Source: Thioclava arctica
GTDB taxonomy: Bacteria; Pseudomonadota; Alphaproteobacteria; Rhodobacterales; Rhodobacteraceae
Assembly: GCF_040892615.1 (NCBI RefSeq)
Contig: NZ_JBFRYC010000001.1
Span: forward strand, 62,001 to 126,000
Length of the DNA stretch: 64,000 nucleotides
Direction of reading: 5' to 3'
The position numbers were made by a program, and so were the translations under genes. This document shows positions 26,678-35,641 of the stretch, one piece after another (the stretch's first letter is position 1; each line of letters opens with the position of its first letter). The notes beneath the pieces are model-generated. The model was not told the DNA's origin and ran no database searches. It was given only the letters and a program-made list of their open reading frames with translations.

Positions 26678-27115
26678 TTGACAGTGACGTGCCAAAAAGA
26701 CACCGCGAATGACTGCGGGCGCTGCAAAGTGCTGATCGCCGAGGATGAGGCGGTCGTGGCCCTTGATCTGCAATTGATGTTTGAAGATTTTGGAGCGCTC
26801 GTTCTTGGCCCCTGTGCCACCTTGCGCGCGGCCATGTCCCAGATCGCCCAAGAGCTGCCCGACGCGGCGGTGCTTGATGTGATGCTCGCAGATGGGGAGG
26901 TTTATGCTTTGGCCGATCGGCTGCGCGATGCGGGGGTAAGGCTGGTGTTTCATTCTGGTCATGCCAATCCGGACGAATTGCTCGAACGCTACCCGGGGGC
27001 TGTGATTTGCCCCAAACCCGCACATCCCGCCGAGATCGAGGCCAAGCTGAAAGCGCTGATGCAGGCACCTGCGCTCTCTCAGGCCCACGTCGATGGGTCG
27101 CGCCTGCAGGCCTAG
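26678..27115 (+). CDS. Single-domain response regulator
   Basis: A 145-residue receiver domain without an output domain. The acidic pocket is E22-D23, the phospho-acceptor is D67 (AVLDVML), and the switch lysine is K113 (CPKPAHP). The phrase KVLIAEDEAVVALDLQLMFEDFG is typical of receivers fed by HWE/HisKA2 kinases. It starts with TTG 26678 or GTG 26684; a weak ACAGG signal favours GTG. A stress-sigma-like promoter lies upstream. No kinase gene adjoins. Its stop overlaps the convergent LysR gene by four bases. Confidence 0.8.
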   Translation: MTVTCQKDTANDCGRCKVLIAEDEAVVALDLQLMFEDFGALVLGPCATLRAAMSQIAQELPDAAVLDVMLADGEVYALADRLRDAGVRLVFHSGHANPDELLERYPGAVICPKPAHPAEIEAKLKALMQAPALSQAHVDGSRLQA

Positions 27116-27990
27116 GGGGGATTCGCCTCAAGGTGATCGATAAAGGCGCGCATCGCCCGGCTGATATGGTGATCGCGATGGCGCAGCGCGTAAAAGGCGC
27201 GCGGCGGCAACGTCACCCCCCAATCATGCAGCGCCCCCGTCGCCAGTGAGCGCGCGATGACATGGGCCGATAGAATCGTGAGCCCGGCGCCAGCCTCCAC
27301 CGCACTCATCACCGCCTCGTTTGAGGGCAGGACAAGCGCCGCCTCGACCACGTCGGGCGGCACCCCCAACCCCGTCATCGCGGCCTGTGCGTTTGAGCGC
27401 GTGCCCGAGCCCGCTTCGCGCAGCACCCAAGGTTGCGCGGCAAGGCTCGTTTGGCGCACCGGCTGTTCGGGCGGCGGTTGCGCGCTCACAAGCCGCATCC
27501 GATCGGCCCCGACCTGACGGCGCACCAATTGCGCCTCGTCGATATGCCCCTCGACGAAGGCCAGATCATAGCCGCCCGCGCGCAGCTGCGCGCCCGCCTC
27601 CTCGCTATTGCCGATATCAAGCGTGAAGGTGATGCCGGGAAAGCGCACGCGAAACGCCGCAAGATGGGGGGGCAGCCAATAGCCCGCAATCGTCTGGCTT
27701 GCGATCATCCGGATATGGCCGCGCGCCAGCCCCCGGGTTTCGGCCAACGCGGCCTCGGCCTCGGCAATCTGGGCCAACACCGCGCGCGCTTCGGGCAGAA
27801 AGGCGCGCCCTTCTTGGGTCAAGGCAATCCCACGCCCGACCCGGTCAAACAGCTTGACCTCATGGCGATTTTCAAGCGCGGCAATCGCAGCCGACGCTGT
27901 CGATTGCGTTATGTTTAAGACCTGCGCGGCGCGGGTCATGTGCTCCATCTCGGCGACGGTGACAAAGACTCGGAGCTGTTCGGGGGTCAT
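27112..27990 (-). CDS. LysR-family regulator (YeiE-like) of the adjacent exporter
   Basis: A 292-residue LysR-type regulator: winged helix in residues 1-60 (LNITQSTASAAIAALENR) and a periplasmic-binding-like effector domain after residue 90. Its divergent pairing with a YeiH exporter matches the YeiE-YeiH arrangement in other bacteria, where YeiE-type regulators respond to sulfite. A perfect dyad in the shared intergenic region is the likely operator. Confidence 0.82.
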   Translation of the reverse strand: MTPEQLRVFVTVAEMEHMTRAAQVLNITQSTASAAIAALENRHEVKLFDRVGRGIALTQEGRAFLPEARAVLAQIAEAEAALAETRGLARGHIRMIASQTIAGYWLPPHLAAFRVRFPGITFTLDIGNSEEAGAQLRAGGYDLAFVEGHIDEAQLVRRQVGADRMRLVSAQPPPEQPVRQTSLAAQPWVLREAGSGTRSNAQAAMTGLGVPPDVVEAALVLPSNEAVMSAVEAGAGLTILSAHVIARSLATGALHDWGVTLPPRAFYALRHRDHHISRAMRAFIDHLEANPP

Positions 27991-28001
27991 CGCGGCCTCA
28001 T

Positions 28002-28020
28002 TGATCGAAAAACACGATCA
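28002..28020. promoter_or_regulatory. Putative LysR operator between the regulator and yeiH
   Basis: TGATCG-N7-CGATCA is a perfect 6-bp-arm dyad starting 12 bp upstream of the LysR start and about 95 bp ahead of yeiH. Position and form suit an autoregulating LysR protein, but the T-N11-A rule is met only loosely. Confidence 0.5.
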
Positions 28021-28113
28021 TAATAACAAAAACATTTTGTTTGAACAATGATTGGCGCGGCGCAATTAAGGTCTCACCAAGCAAGACACCTGTTTTGACA
28101 AAGGACCGCTCCG

Positions 28114-29193
28114 ATGGCTCTCGAACTTTGCATGCCCCAAGCCCTGCGCCACCCCAATGCGCAGATACGCAAGCTGGCGCCCGGTGTCGTGCTGAGCGCG
28201 GGCGTCGGCGCATTGGCGGTGCTGGGGGGGCGGGCCGAGCACGTGCTTTTTGGCGCAGAGTGGCTGGAGCCGCTGGTGCTGGCGATCCTGTTTGGCGCAG
28301 TGCTGCGCACGCTTTGGGCGCCGGGGGCGCAGTTCAGCGCCGGCATCCGCTTTTCCGCCAAGACGGTGCTGGAAATCGCGATCGTGCTGCTCGGGGCCTC
28401 GGTGAGCGCGCAGACGTTGCTGGCGGTCGGGCCGGAGTTGCTGATCGGGGTTGTCGCGGTGGTGGCGCTTGTGGTGCCGGGGTCTTACCTTCTGGGGCGC
28501 GCCTTTGGGTTGCCTGCGCGGATGGCACTGCTGATTGCCTGTGGCAACGGGATTTGCGGCAATTCCGCGATTGCCGCTGTCGCCCCGGTGATTGAGGCCG
28601 ATAGCGATGATGTCAGCGCCTCCATCGCGTTTACCGCAGTGTTGGGGGTAGCGGTCGTGCTCGGCCTGCCGTTTTTGGGCGCGGCGCTGCACATGCCCGC
28701 TTTTCACTACGGAATTCTTTCGGGTCTGACGGTCTATGCGGTGCCTCAGGTGCTGGCAGCAGCGGCGCCGATGGGGACGGCAGCGATCCAGATCGGCACG
28801 CTGGTAAAGCTGGTGCGCGTGCTGATGCTCGGGCCGATCACGGTGGTGCTGTCGCTGCTTGCGGCGGGCTTGCCGGCCGAAGGACGCCGGGTGCGTGATG
28901 CCTCGGATGTGGAGCAAGCGCCGGCGCGCAAAGGCTTTATGCCGCCGCTCTTTATCTTGGGCTTTCTGGCGATGATTGCGCTGCGCTCGTTCGGGGCGAT
29001 CCCGCAGGTTGCACTCGCGCCGATGGATCACGCCGCCTCGGTCTTTACGGTGATCGCGATGGCGGCGCTGGGGCTGGGGGTGGATGCGCGTGCGGTGGCA
29101 GCGGCGGGGCCGCGGGTGATTGCGACGGTGACACTGTCGCTGGTGCTGTTGGTGGTGCTGGGGCTGGGTCTGCTGCTGTTGATCGGTGGCTGA
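28114..29193 (+). CDS. YeiH/UPF0324 family putative sulfate exporter
   Basis: A 359-residue inner-membrane protein with about ten hydrophobic helices. CGNGICGNSAIAAVAPVI near 147-165 and GLTVYAVPQVLAAAAPMG are family signatures of UPF0324 (YeiH). Members are annotated as sulfate or sulfonate-degradation exporters; evidence for the substrate is mostly genetic. It diverges from a YeiE-like LysR gene and ends at a bidirectional terminator. Confidence 0.88.
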   Translation: MALELCMPQALRHPNAQIRKLAPGVVLSAGVGALAVLGGRAEHVLFGAEWLEPLVLAILFGAVLRTLWAPGAQFSAGIRFSAKTVLEIAIVLLGASVSAQTLLAVGPELLIGVVAVVALVVPGSYLLGRAFGLPARMALLIACGNGICGNSAIAAVAPVIEADSDDVSASIAFTAVLGVAVVLGLPFLGAALHMPAFHYGILSGLTVYAVPQVLAAAAPMGTAAIQIGTLVKLVRVLMLGPITVVLSLLAAGLPAEGRRVRDASDVEQAPARKGFMPPLFILGFLAMIALRSFGAIPQVALAPMDHAASVFTVIAMAALGLGVDARAVAAAGPRVIATVTLSLVLLVVLGLGLLLLIGG

Positions 29194-29204
29194 GGCCAAA
29201 TGAA

Positions 29205-29240
29205 AACCGCGCGCCGTAAATGACGGGCGCGCGGTTCCTG
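29205..29240. terminator. Bidirectional terminator between yeiH and the aminotransferase gene
   Basis: ACCGCGCGCC at 29206-29215 pairs with GGCGCGCGGT at 29226-29235. T-rich sequence follows on both strands (TTCCTGTTT rightward, TTTTCATTT leftward), serving two convergent genes. Confidence 0.8.
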
Positions 29241-29260
29241 TTTCAAGCGAACTCCAGTGC

Positions 29261-30655
29261 TCAGGCCTGCGCGACCTCCCACATGCCTTGCGCTTTCACC
29301 TTCTCATAGGTCTCATCCAGCGCCTTGCGCGCGCGTTCGATCAGAAGGTCGATTTCGCCGCGCGAGATCACCAGCGGCGGCGAGATGATCATGCGATCCC
29401 CGACATGGCGCATCACCAGGTTATTCGCAAAACAGCGCTCGCGGCAGATCAACCCGACGGTGCCCTCTTTGGCGGCAAATTTCGCGCGGCTCGCCTTGTC
29501 CGGCGTCAGCGCGATAGAGGCCATCATGCCCACGATCTTGGCCTCGCCCACCATCGGATGATTGGTCAGCGCCTCCCATTTCGCCTTCAAATAAGGGCCG
29601 GTATCGGCGCGCACCGTGTCGATGATCTTCTCGTCTTCCAGAATGCGCAGGTTTTCCAGCGCAACGGCTGCGGCAACCGGATGGGCGGAATAGGTGTAGC
29701 CATGGGCGAACTCGTCGCTATTGATCACGCTGGCGACCTCATCAGAGACCATCGAGCCGCCAATCGGGAGATAGCCCGAGGAGAGGCCCTTGGCGATGGT
29801 CATTATGTCAGGGCGCAGATCAAAGGTCTGGCTGCCAAACCAATTCCCGGTGCGCCCAAAGCCGCAGATCACCTCGTCGGCGATGAACAGGATGCCATAT
29901 TTATCAAGGATACGGCGGATTTCGGGCCAGTAGCTGTCGGGGGGAATGATCACGCCGCCCGCGCCCTGCACGGGTTCGGCGATAAAGGCGGCGACCTTAT
30001 CTTCGCCGATTTCGAGGATCTTTTCCTCAAGCTCGCGGGCGCGCATCAGACCGAACTCCTCGGGGGTCATATCGCCGCCCTCAGACCACCAGTCGGGCTG
30101 GTTGATATGCACGATGCCCGGAATCGGCAGGCCACCCTGCTTGTGCATCCCCTTCATGCCACCAAGGCTGGCCGCCCCCATCGTCGAGCCGTGATAGCCA
30201 TTCCAGCGCGAAATCACGACGGTCTTTTCCGGCTTGCCCTTGAGCGCCCAATAGACCCGCACCATGCGCAGGTTGGTGTCGTTGGAATCGGACCCCGAAC
30301 CGTTGAAGAACACATGGTTCAGATCGCCCGGCACGATCTCGGCCAGCTTGGCGGCAAGATGAATCGCGGGCGGGTGGCTGGTTTGGAAGAATGTATTGTA
30401 GAACGACAGTTGGCGCATCTGGCGCGCGGCCACCTCGGCCATTTCTTCGCGTCCGTAGCCGATATTGACACACCACAGCCCGGCCATCCCGTCGAGGATT
30501 TCGATGCCGTTGCTATCGGTCAGATAGACCCCTTGCGCACGCGTGATGATGCGTGCGCCCTTGGCGTTCAACTCATCGCCATCGGTGAAAGGATGCATGT
30601 GGTGGGCGGCGTCTAGCGCTTGCAGTTCGGCGGTGGGCAGATGATTTTCCGACAT
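29261..30655 (-). CDS. Class III aminotransferase, probably putrescine--pyruvate aminotransferase (SpuC-like)
   Basis: A 464-residue class III PLP aminotransferase. The Schiff-base lysine is K289 in IAKGLSSGYLPIG; the cofactor Asp is D260 in FIADEVICGFGRTG; FFNGSGSDSNDTNLRMVRVYW is typical of omega-amino-acid/putrescine:pyruvate enzymes. Its place beside PotFGHI-type transport genes and a FAD oxidase points to polyamine breakdown. ATG 30655 is used; 26 earlier in-frame codons are basic and not family-like. A palindrome about 80 bp upstream is probably the regulator's operator. Confidence 0.85.
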   Translation of the reverse strand: MSENHLPTAELQALDAAHHMHPFTDGDELNAKGARIITRAQGVYLTDSNGIEILDGMAGLWCVNIGYGREEMAEVAARQMRQLSFYNTFFQTSHPPAIHLAAKLAEIVPGDLNHVFFNGSGSDSNDTNLRMVRVYWALKGKPEKTVVISRWNGYHGSTMGAASLGGMKGMHKQGGLPIPGIVHINQPDWWSEGGDMTPEEFGLMRARELEEKILEIGEDKVAAFIAEPVQGAGGVIIPPDSYWPEIRRILDKYGILFIADEVICGFGRTGNWFGSQTFDLRPDIMTIAKGLSSGYLPIGGSMVSDEVASVINSDEFAHGYTYSAHPVAAAVALENLRILEDEKIIDTVRADTGPYLKAKWEALTNHPMVGEAKIVGMMASIALTPDKASRAKFAAKEGTVGLICRERCFANNLVMRHVGDRMIISPPLVISRGEIDLLIERARKALDETYEKVKAQGMWEVAQA

Positions 30656-30734
30656 GAGGGCATCCTTTGGTAGGGGTGGGGGCAGGCGGGCGCGGGCGAC
30701 TCGCCACCGCGCTTGCCTGCAATCTGCGTTCACA

Positions 30735-30750
30735 TAATATGATCAAATTT
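30735..30750. promoter_or_regulatory. Putative GntR box upstream of the aminotransferase
   Basis: TATGATCAAATTT here, read on the minus strand, gives AAATTTGATCATATTAT. It matches the site at 31552-31567 over the core TTTGATCA and the AT-rich flank, so both probably bind the FCD-GntR protein encoded between them. Confidence 0.6.
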
Positions 30751-30756
30751 GCGAGG

Positions 30757-31449
30757 TCAAGAAACCTTGAGCGCGCCGGGTGCGATAGTGCCATTGGGAT
30801 TGAGTAAAACGGCGCGGATATTATCCATGCCCTGCGCGATATCCTGCGCGATCGCTTGTGCCGCTGCATCGCTATCGCCTGCACGCAGCGCGGCGATCGT
30901 TTCCTGGTGCTTGTCGGGCAGATGCTGGGTGCCAAAGCGGCCGCAAATCACGCGCAGCGAGGGCGAAGATCGCAGCCAGAAACTGTTCACCGCCGATAGC
31001 AAGATATCCGATTGCGCGGCGCGATAGAGGGTCATGTGAAAGCGGTAGTTCATTTGCAGATAGCTTTTCACATCGCCCCGCTCGATCGCGACATCCAACG
31101 TCGTGTCGATCGTGCAAAGCTCGGAAATCAACGAAGCTGTTACGTTTTTCGACGCCATTCGGACCAATTCCGGCTCCAGCGCGACGCGCGCAAAGCGTAG
31201 CTCGTCGATCTGGGGCAGGGTCAGCACGGGCACCGAGACCCGTCGATTGCCCTGAAAGTGCAATGCCCCTTCCGAAGTCAGCCGCCGGATCGCCTCACGC
31301 ACCGGGGTGGTGGAACCGCCCAGAACTTCCGCGAGACCTTGAATGGTGACTGGCTGACCGGGCGCAAGATCGCCGCACAGAATCATATTGCGCAATGCGC
31401 TGTAGATGTTCAGATGAGCAGGACGCTTTTCCACCTCGATACTGGTCAC
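30757..31449 (-). CDS. GntR-family (FCD) regulator of the polyamine genes
   Basis: A 230-residue regulator: winged helix at about 15-75 (LAEVLGGSTTPVREAIRRLTSEG) and an all-helical FCD ligand domain (metal-type residues in YLQMNYRFHMTLYRAA). FCD-GntR proteins usually repress catabolic genes until a carboxylate or amine is bound. Shared palindromes lie before the aminotransferase and before potF, which it separates. No other regulator is in the cluster. Confidence 0.85.
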   Translation of the reverse strand: MTSIEVEKRPAHLNIYSALRNMILCGDLAPGQPVTIQGLAEVLGGSTTPVREAIRRLTSEGALHFQGNRRVSVPVLTLPQIDELRFARVALEPELVRMASKNVTASLISELCTIDTTLDVAIERGDVKSYLQMNYRFHMTLYRAAQSDILLSAVNSFWLRSSPSLRVICGRFGTQHLPDKHQETIAALRAGDSDAAAQAIAQDIAQGMDNIRAVLLNPNGTIAPGALKVS

Positions 31450-31551
31450 CTGTCATCCTCGCCTTTTCCGATTGCCCGAATTCGCATCATGTTCCTTGAA
31501 AAAACGGGACACCACCGGGCAAGAATGGAACATGATGTAGAAAGATACTTG

Positions 31552-31567
31552 ATTTGATCAAATAATA
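31552..31567. promoter_or_regulatory. Putative GntR box upstream of potF
   Basis: ATTTGATCAAAT (31552-31563) is a perfect 12-bp palindrome in the divergent gntR/potF gap, about 45 bp before the potF start. Its core recurs ahead of the aminotransferase gene. Confidence 0.65.
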
Positions 31568-31609
31568 CCGCAAGGCTGTCATGTAAAGAACAACCAACAG
31601 GGAATGAAA

Positions 31610-32692
31610 ATGTTCAAATCGCTCCTACCGGCCGCTCTTCTTGCAGTTTGCGCCACTGCTGTCAGCGCTGAAGAAGTGCACGTTTACAACTGGTCCGACT
31701 ATATCGACGAGTCGCTGCTGAAGAAGTTCGAAGACGAGACCGGCATCAAGCTGATCTATGACGTGTTTGATTCCAACGAGGTGCTGGAAACCAAACTGCT
31801 GTCGGGCAATTCGGGCTATGATGTCGTTGTGCCCACCGGCTCGTTCATCGAGCGCCAGATTCAGGCGGGCGTGTTCCAAAAGCTCGACTATTCCAAGCTG
31901 CCCAATGCGAAATACCTTTGGGACAAGATCAAAGATCGCACCGCGCAATATGACCCCGGCAACGCCTATTCGATCAACTATATGTGGGGCACGACCGGGC
32001 TTGGCATCAATGTCGACAAGGTCAAAGCCGCGCTGGGCGACGATGCGCCGGTTGACAGCCTTGCATTGATTTTCGATCCCAAGAACATCGAAAAGCTGCA
32101 GAAATGCGGCGTGATGATGCTGGATGCTCCGACCGAGATGATCCCGGCCGCGCTGCGTTATCTGGGCGAAGATCCGAACTCCAAAGATCCGGCGGTGATC
32201 GCCAAGGCCGAGCCCGTGCTAGAGGCTGTCCGCCCCTATGTGCAGAAATTCAACAGCTCGGAATATATCAACTCGCTCGCCAATGGCGATATCTGCGTGG
32301 CCTTCGGCTGGTCGGGTGACATTCTACAGGCGCGTGATCGCGCTGATGAGGCCGATAACGGTGTTCATATCGCCTATCACATCCCCAAAGAGGGGGCGCT
32401 GATGTGGTTTGACCAGATGGCGATCCCGGCCGATGCGCCCAATCCGGAAGGCGCGCTGAAGTTCCTCAACTTCATCATGGACCCGAAAAACGTTGCCGCC
32501 GCGTCGAACTATGTGAACTACGCCAACGGCAATCTGGAATCGCAGAAATATCTGGATAAATCCGTTCTGGACGATCAGGCGATCTACCCGGACGCGGCGA
32601 CAATGGACAATCTCTACACGGTCACGGCCTATCCGCCGAAAGTGCAGCGGATCGTGACGCGTCTGTGGACCAAGATCAAATCGGGCACCTGA
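31610..32692 (+). CDS. Periplasmic polyamine-binding protein (PotF/SpuD-like)
   Basis: A 360-residue solute-binding protein with a Sec signal peptide (cleavage after VSA, near residue 20) and the start EEVHVYNWSDYIDESLLKKFE, the PotD/PotF hallmark. NDICVAFGWSGDILQA-type and Trp/Asp residues around 220-270 line the polyamine pocket in known members. ATG 31610 is chosen because AGGGA at 31599-31603 lies six bases ahead; the ATG at 31604 would have no spacing. It heads the transporter operon. Confidence 0.9.
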   Translation: MFKSLLPAALLAVCATAVSAEEVHVYNWSDYIDESLLKKFEDETGIKLIYDVFDSNEVLETKLLSGNSGYDVVVPTGSFIERQIQAGVFQKLDYSKLPNAKYLWDKIKDRTAQYDPGNAYSINYMWGTTGLGINVDKVKAALGDDAPVDSLALIFDPKNIEKLQKCGVMMLDAPTEMIPAALRYLGEDPNSKDPAVIAKAEPVLEAVRPYVQKFNSSEYINSLANGDICVAFGWSGDILQARDRADEADNGVHIAYHIPKEGALMWFDQMAIPADAPNPEGALKFLNFIMDPKNVAAASNYVNYANGNLESQKYLDKSVLDDQAIYPDAATMDNLYTVTAYPPKVQRIVTRLWTKIKSGT

Positions 32693-32709
32693 TTTGAAGT
32701 GATGACCAT

Positions 32710-32750
32710 CCGCGCCGGGGCAACTCCCGGCGCGGTTTTCGTTTCCCTTT
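32710..32750 (+). terminator. Hairpin with T-run between potF and the ATPase gene
   Basis: A 10-bp perfect stem (CCGCGCCGGG at 32710-32719, CCCGGCGCGG at 32726-32735) is followed by TTTTCGTTTCCCTTT. It probably cuts or stabilises potF mRNA, so the binding protein is made in excess of the membrane components. Confidence 0.8.
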
Positions 32751-32767
32751 AAGACTTCGAGGCACGT

Positions 32768-33916
32768 ATGGCGCAGGCAAAGCCGCAAATCGTTTTTGAC
32801 CCTTGGAACGACCCAAAGGCCAAGCCGCTGATCCAATGTCGCTCGATCACCAAACGGTTCGGCGATTTCACCGCCATCGATAATATCGATCTCAATATCT
32901 ACGAAAAAGAATTCTTCGCGCTGCTTGGCCCTTCAGGCTGTGGCAAGACGACCCTGATGCGCATGCTGGCCGGGTTCGAAACGCCTACCGAGGGCAAGAT
33001 CACCATCGACGGACAGGATGTGGCGCAAGTGCCGCCCAACAAGCGCGCCGTGAACATGATGTTCCAAAGCTACGCGCTGTTTCCCCATCTCTCGGTCTGG
33101 GAAAATATCGCCTTCGGTCTGAAACGCGAAGGGGCTTCCAAAGAGCGTATCGAGGAACGTGTCGCCGAGATGCTGCGCCTCACCCGGCTCGAGAAATTCG
33201 CGCGCCGCAAGCCGCACCAGATTTCGGGCGGGCAACGTCAGCGGGTGGCGCTGGCGCGGTCCTTGGCCAAGGCCCCCAAGCTGTTGCTTCTGGATGAGCC
33301 GCTGGGCGCGCTGGACAAAAAGCTGCGTCAGGATACTCAGTTTGAGCTGATGGATATTCAGGAACGCACCGGCACGACCTTTGTGATTGTCACCCATGAT
33401 CAGGAAGAGGCGATGACCGTCGCCTCACGCGTCGCGGTGATGAATGCGGGCGTGATCATGCAAATCGCGACCCCTGCCGATATTTATGAACAGCCAAATT
33501 CGGTCTATGTCGCGGATTTCATTGGCGATGTGAATATCATCGAGGGCAATGCCTCGGTCGATAAAAGCGGTCCCGAAGGCGCGGTGAGTATCGCCTATGC
33601 CGAGGGCCAAGACCCGGTGCATGCGGTTGCCACCACCCCGGTGACCGAGGGCGCGCGAGTGTTTTACGCAATCCGCCCCGAGAAGATCACCGTCAGTCAT
33701 AAGCCAGATCCCGACCGCGCCAACCACGCCTTCGGCAAGATCATCGACATCGCGTATCTGGGCAATATCTCGACCTATCGGGTGGAACTGGCTAGCGGCA
33801 AGGTGATCTCGGCGACGATGACCAATGCGCGCAGACTTGAGCGGCGCGCATTTACCTGGGAGGACGAGGTCTGGCTAAGCTGGACGCGCACCGCTGGCAT
33901 CGTGTTGACGAATTAA
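32768..33916 (+). CDS. Polyamine ABC transporter ATPase (PotG-like)
   Basis: A 382-residue ABC ATPase: Walker A GPSGCGKTT at 54-62, Q-loop in FQSYALFPHLSVWEN, signature SGGQRQRVALARSL, Walker B LLLLDEPLGALD, and the H-loop in VIVTHDQEE. A TOBE-type domain fills the C-terminus, as in PotA/PotG. It energises polyamine uptake with the two permeases that follow. Confidence 0.92.
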   Translation: MAQAKPQIVFDPWNDPKAKPLIQCRSITKRFGDFTAIDNIDLNIYEKEFFALLGPSGCGKTTLMRMLAGFETPTEGKITIDGQDVAQVPPNKRAVNMMFQSYALFPHLSVWENIAFGLKREGASKERIEERVAEMLRLTRLEKFARRKPHQISGGQRQRVALARSLAKAPKLLLLDEPLGALDKKLRQDTQFELMDIQERTGTTFVIVTHDQEEAMTVASRVAVMNAGVIMQIATPADIYEQPNSVYVADFIGDVNIIEGNASVDKSGPEGAVSIAYAEGQDPVHAVATTPVTEGARVFYAIRPEKITVSHKPDPDRANHAFGKIIDIAYLGNISTYRVELASGKVISATMTNARRLERRAFTWEDEVWLSWTRTAGIVLTN

Positions 33917-33929
33917 GGGAGGGAACGGG

Positions 33930-34826
33930 ATGAATCTGCGTCGCATCATGCTGATCGCCGTGCCCTATCTGTGGCTGGTGGCGCTGTTTCTGGTGCCCTT
34001 CCTGATCGTGGTGAAAATCTCGCTTTCGACCACGGCGATCGCGATCCCGCCCTATTCGCCGACATTTGATCTGGCGCAGGGCTGGGCGGGGTTCAAAGAT
34101 TTCCTCAGCCAGCTCAGCTTTGATAATTTCACCTTCCTCACGCAGGACGATCTGTATTGGAAAGCCTATCTGTCGAGCCTGCAAATCGCGGCGCTTTCGA
34201 CGCTGTTCACCCTGATCGTCGCCTATCCGATCGCCTATGGCATGGCGCGCGTGCCCGATGAATGGCGCCCGACACTGCTGATGCTGATCATTCTGCCGTT
34301 CTGGACCTCGTTCTTGATCCGCGTTTATGCGTGGATGGGAATTTTGGCCGATGAGGGGCTGCTCAACCAGTTTCTGATGTGGCTTGGGGTGATTTCCAAA
34401 CCCCTGCACATCATGAACACGCCCAAGGCGGTCTATATCGGCATCGTTTATACCTATCTGCCCTTTATGATCCTGCCGATCTATGCCGCGCTGGATAAAA
34501 TGGATGAATCGCTCAATGAGGCGGCGATCGATCTGGGGGCCTCGCGGCTGTCGGCCTTTTGGTTGGTGACGCTGCCGATGTCGCGCCCCGGCGTGATTGC
34601 GGGCTGCTTTCTCGTCTTCATCCCGGCACTTGGCGAATATGTGATCCCGCAGCTTCTGGGCGGGTCGAAAACGCTGATGATCGGCAAGGTTCTGTGGGAT
34701 GAGTTCTTCTCGAACCGCGACTGGCCCGTGGCCTCGGCCGTGGCGGTGGTGCTGCTGGTGATCTTGATCGTGCCCATCGTCCTGTTCCAGCGCAATCAGC
34801 AAAAGCAGCAGGAGGCAGAGTCATGA
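33930..34826 (+). CDS. Polyamine ABC transporter permease (PotH-like)
   Basis: A 298-residue permease with about six membrane helices. The EAA loop reads NEAAIDLGASRLSAFWLVTLP near residue 195-215, the contact to the ATPase. It starts 13 bp behind the ATPase gene with a GGGAGGGAACGGG ribosome-binding site, and its stop overlaps the next start by four bases. Confidence 0.9.
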   Translation: MNLRRIMLIAVPYLWLVALFLVPFLIVVKISLSTTAIAIPPYSPTFDLAQGWAGFKDFLSQLSFDNFTFLTQDDLYWKAYLSSLQIAALSTLFTLIVAYPIAYGMARVPDEWRPTLLMLIILPFWTSFLIRVYAWMGILADEGLLNQFLMWLGVISKPLHIMNTPKAVYIGIVYTYLPFMILPIYAALDKMDESLNEAAIDLGASRLSAFWLVTLPMSRPGVIAGCFLVFIPALGEYVIPQLLGGSKTLMIGKVLWDEFFSNRDWPVASAVAVVLLVILIVPIVLFQRNQQKQQEAES

Positions 34827-35641
34827 ACAAACGCCTGAGTTGGTTCAACGTCACCTCGCTATCGCTTGGCTTTGCATTCCTCTATTTGCCGATGCTGATC
34901 TTGATTTTCTACAGTTTTAACGCTTCGAAACTGGTGACGGTCTGGGCCGGATTTTCGACGAAATGGTATGTCGCGCTGATGCATGATCAGCCCTTCCTTG
35001 ATGCGGCTTGGGTGACGCTCAAGGTGGCGGTCAGTTCCTCGACGCTGGCCACGGTGCTGGGCACGATGGCGGCGATCACGCTGGTGCGCGCGGGGCGGTT
35101 TCCGGGGCGCACGCTGTTTTCAGGCATGATCTATGCGCCCCTCGTGATGCCCGATGTGATTACCGGTCTGTCGCTGCTGTTGCTGTTCATCGCTATCGGG
35201 TTGGATCGCGGTATTTTCACGATCATGCTGGCGCATACCACGTTCTCGATGTGCTATGTTTCGGTCGTGGTGTCGTCGCGGTTGCTAACCTTTGATCGCT
35301 CGCTTGAAGAGGCCTCGATGGATCTGGGGGCTTCGTCCTTCACCACGTTCCGGCTGGTGACGCTGCCCATCATTCTGCCCGCCGTGGTGTCGGGTTGGTT
35401 GCTGGCCTTCACGCTGTCGCTTGATGATCTGGTGATCGCGTCCTTCACCACCGGCCCGTCCTCGACCACCTTGCCAATCAAGATATTCTCAGCGGTGCGC
35501 CTTGGCGTCTCGCCCGAGATCAACGCGCTTTCGACGCTGATGATCACGGTGGTGGCGGTCGGTGTGGTTGGGGCGTCGCTGGTGTCCAAACGCGCGATCC
35601 TCAAGCAGCAACGCGAAGAGCAAGAGGGCGAACGGGTGTGA
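34823..35641 (+). CDS. Polyamine ABC transporter permease (PotI-like)
   Basis: A 272-residue permease with about six helices and the EAA loop EEASMDLGASSFTTFRLVTLP around 160-180. It pairs with the upstream PotH-like permease. The ATG overlaps the upstream stop (ATGA), and its own stop overlaps the GTG start of the oxidase gene. Confidence 0.9.
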   Translation: MNKRLSWFNVTSLSLGFAFLYLPMLILIFYSFNASKLVTVWAGFSTKWYVALMHDQPFLDAAWVTLKVAVSSSTLATVLGTMAAITLVRAGRFPGRTLFSGMIYAPLVMPDVITGLSLLLLFIAIGLDRGIFTIMLAHTTFSMCYVSVVVSSRLLTFDRSLEEASMDLGASSFTTFRLVTLPIILPAVVSGWLLAFTLSLDDLVIASFTTGPSSTTLPIKIFSAVRLGVSPEINALSTLMITVVAVGVVGASLVSKRAILKQQREEQEGERV

